A DNA stretch of 64,000 nucleotides. Origin: Cruorifilaria tuberocauda. Its lineage: Eukaryota; Nematoda; Chromadorea; Rhabditida; Onchocercidae. Of the stretch, positions 61,905 through 64,000 are shown in pieces; the stretch's first letter is position 1, and each line of letters starts with the position of its first letter. Below the pieces are notes generated by a model. The model was not told where the DNA came from and searched no databases. It worked only from the letters and a program-made list of their open reading frames with translations. The position numbers and the translations under genes are program-made. Location: NCBI GenBank assembly GCA_013365365.1, contig JABVXU010000188.1:37281-101280 (forward strand). Direction: 5' to 3'.

Positions 61905-64000
61905 GTAACATACATGTGATCTTGAAATTTGTAAATTTTTCTTAATTCATAATAGCATTAACCGATAAGTCATGATAATTATGTAACTCGTTATCTTTCA
62001 AATGTTATTTATTACTTATTACAAAAATCTATTGGCTGATAACTGATAACAAATCATTTAGTGTAATGATAACTAAGGATACTATCAGAAGCACTTGCAA
62101 AAAAAAAAAAAGAAAAGCGAAAGCAATATGTTTCATTAGAAATATTATGTTGCAACAAATCACTTAAGTCATTTCTACTTTTTAAAAGAAAAAGAAAGCT
62201 GAAATTTAAATGTTTCAAAATCGAATAGTTAAAGTCAATAGTTTGAAGGCTATTTAAATATAATAATTTAAAATAATAATAAATTAATAATGAAATAATG
62301 AAACTTAATGAAATGAATGACTTAATAACCTAATAATAATAAAACTTTGAACAAAATAACCTATAGAAGACATTAGCGCCATTAGTACAATAGCGCATTT
62401 TCATTTCTATTAAGTAGTAAATTAAAGTTAATTTGCGGTATAACAAGCAAATTCAAACAATCAATTAAATTTAATGATTTGAAATAAGTTAACAAAAGTA
62501 AAATCCTATATTCCTTAGATAATAGGAAATTAATTAATAAGTCGTGATTAATTTTATTATTGCGAGGAGACATGACATGTACATGTGAATATATAAACTA
62601 GACCAAATCAACAACTGATATGATTACTGATAGTGTACAGGTCAGGAATGATATTGAATACTATGTGATACTGTAAAGGTTGTTTTCATAGTACTGTTTA
62701 TTACCTGTACAAATAATCTCAATTGTCAATCTCATTAACATTCATCATCTGTTATCCGTTTCTATTTCGGGATATTAGGCTTTAGATGATTGCGCAATTT
62801 GATTCATTTGCATAATTTGTCGGAAAAATTGATCATCGATCGATTAATGCAAAACTTCGAAAAACTAATGATTTGTTTGAATTGAATTAAATTGAGTAAC
62901 TATTGCACTGATAGATTGTAATCAATTTTGAGAAGATTGATTATGCAGAGAAAATTTTAGGCTGTCTCTTACTATTAAATTTTACAACATAGTTTGACCT
63001 TTGACCGCTACTTTGATCAATCACTGTTGATACTTTTTGACATAAGTGACCAAAATTTTAATGAAAAAAAAAAGGGTTTAATACTCTAATCTAAACCATT
63101 TGAATTAAATGTACAAAAAAGATATGTTATTGATAATTCATTACTTTTTCTCTCTCCTTTCTTTTCCTTACCTTTTTCAGTATTTAATTTCTAATTAATT
63201 ACAAATTACTCTCTTCCTCACTCTCTATTACTCTTTGATTTCTTATTCCAATTTAAAGAATTAGGCGAAAGGATTTTTTCATTTAACTTTTTACCTAAAT
63301 TTACCTCATAATTTACCTCAAGCTTAAAACTTTTGTACAAATATTTTACTTCCAAATACTGTTTGAGAATAATTACAATTTTTAATTACTGTATTTAATA
63401 AAACAATAATAATAGTAATGAACTAATTAGCAATTTTTAGCCACTGAATTTTACAAAAAAAAATTTCTGAATAATAAATAAATTAAACAATTGGGTGTGG
63501 CAATTGTAGAAGGAAAATTATTTTTTGTTTTTGGAAATTGAAGAGAAATGATCAATCATAAAAAAAAAAAAAAACTTTACTTTCATTTTCTTGCAACCTT
63601 TCCATTCATTTGTTAACTTTTTGACAAATACAATTCTTTCATTTTATTGAGGAAAAAAAAAAGAAAGGAATGAAATGTTTCTGGAATTTTTCATGATACA
63701 ATTTTGTGAAAATGTGTTATTTCAAACAATTTCTCTAATTCCAAATAAATATTTTTCTTACATTTCTCATCAAACAAATGAAAATTTCTCTCAAATAAAA
63801 ATATAAATCTAAAATAAAGCGAAAATTTCATTAATTTATTTTTTTTTCGTTTAAAATTTATTCATAAATTTCATGAAATAATTTAATTTTAGTATTTAAA
63901 TTCTATAATAAATACTAAATGTATGCATAATTTGATTGATTTTTTTTTTTTTGATAATTGATAATTCTTTTATTCCTTTAATGAAAAATAAAGAGAGAGA
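61905..64000 (+). other. First intron of the second Hox gene, running off the window
   Basis: AT-rich sequence with no exon recognised. It includes a partial copy of the 59091 inverted-repeat core at about 62606-62624 and TGATAA-type motifs. The downstream exon with the homeobox is not in the window. Confidence 0.6.

Overview
This is a nuclear genomic window from a nematode, most likely a spirurid/filarial species. The evidence is AT-rich DNA, compact genes with many small GT..TTTCAG introns, trans-splice-type acceptors a few bases before several start codons, and a gene set that resembles the C. elegans lin-39 neighbourhood. I worked from the sequence alone. All family names come from motif recognition, and splice sites were chosen by consensus plus reading-phase arithmetic.

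Left third (1-20.3 kb), gene-dense. A two-exon small secreted protein (1573-2648, +) is followed by a multi-exon single-pass membrane protein with a kringle domain (3466-7438, +). A 2 kb convergent gap holds a striking 94-nt hairpin (8413-8506). LMBR1/LIMR-type lmbr-1 (9460-12912, -, 10 exons) is divergent from an intronless RCC1L-like mitochondrial gene (13442-14641, +). DNA ligase IV (14849-20283, +, 16 exons) follows in operon-like spacing; the upstream AATAAA lies only 25 bases before the ligase ATG.

Middle and right (20.3-64 kb), the anterior Hox sub-cluster. lin-39 (38513 to 24548, -, 5 exons) has a YPWM hexapeptide and a complete homeodomain split between residues 44 and 45, with a 10.2 kb intron before the homeobox. 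A roughly 23 kb intergenic region separates it from the first exon of a divergent Hox gene at 61412 (+), probably ceh-13; its homeobox lies beyond the window. Adjacent lig-4, lin-39 and ceh-13 match what I recall of C. elegans chromosome III.

The best find is in this intergenic region: a canonical microRNA hairpin on the minus strand (58734-58804). Its 5p arm carries the miR-10 seed ACCCUGU and its 3p arm the miR-993/miR-231 seed AAGCUCG, so it is a Hox-cluster microRNA of the miR-10/993 family in its ancestral setting. A 59-bp duplicated element ends 45 nt from the hairpin, and a perfect 16-bp inverted repeat lies 290 bp away. The large lin-39 intron and the intergenic region also hold several GC-richer islands (some with exon-like frames or inverted repeats), homeodomain-core and GATA-type motif clusters, and simple repeats. 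These are candidate cis-regulatory modules or unannotated small exons.
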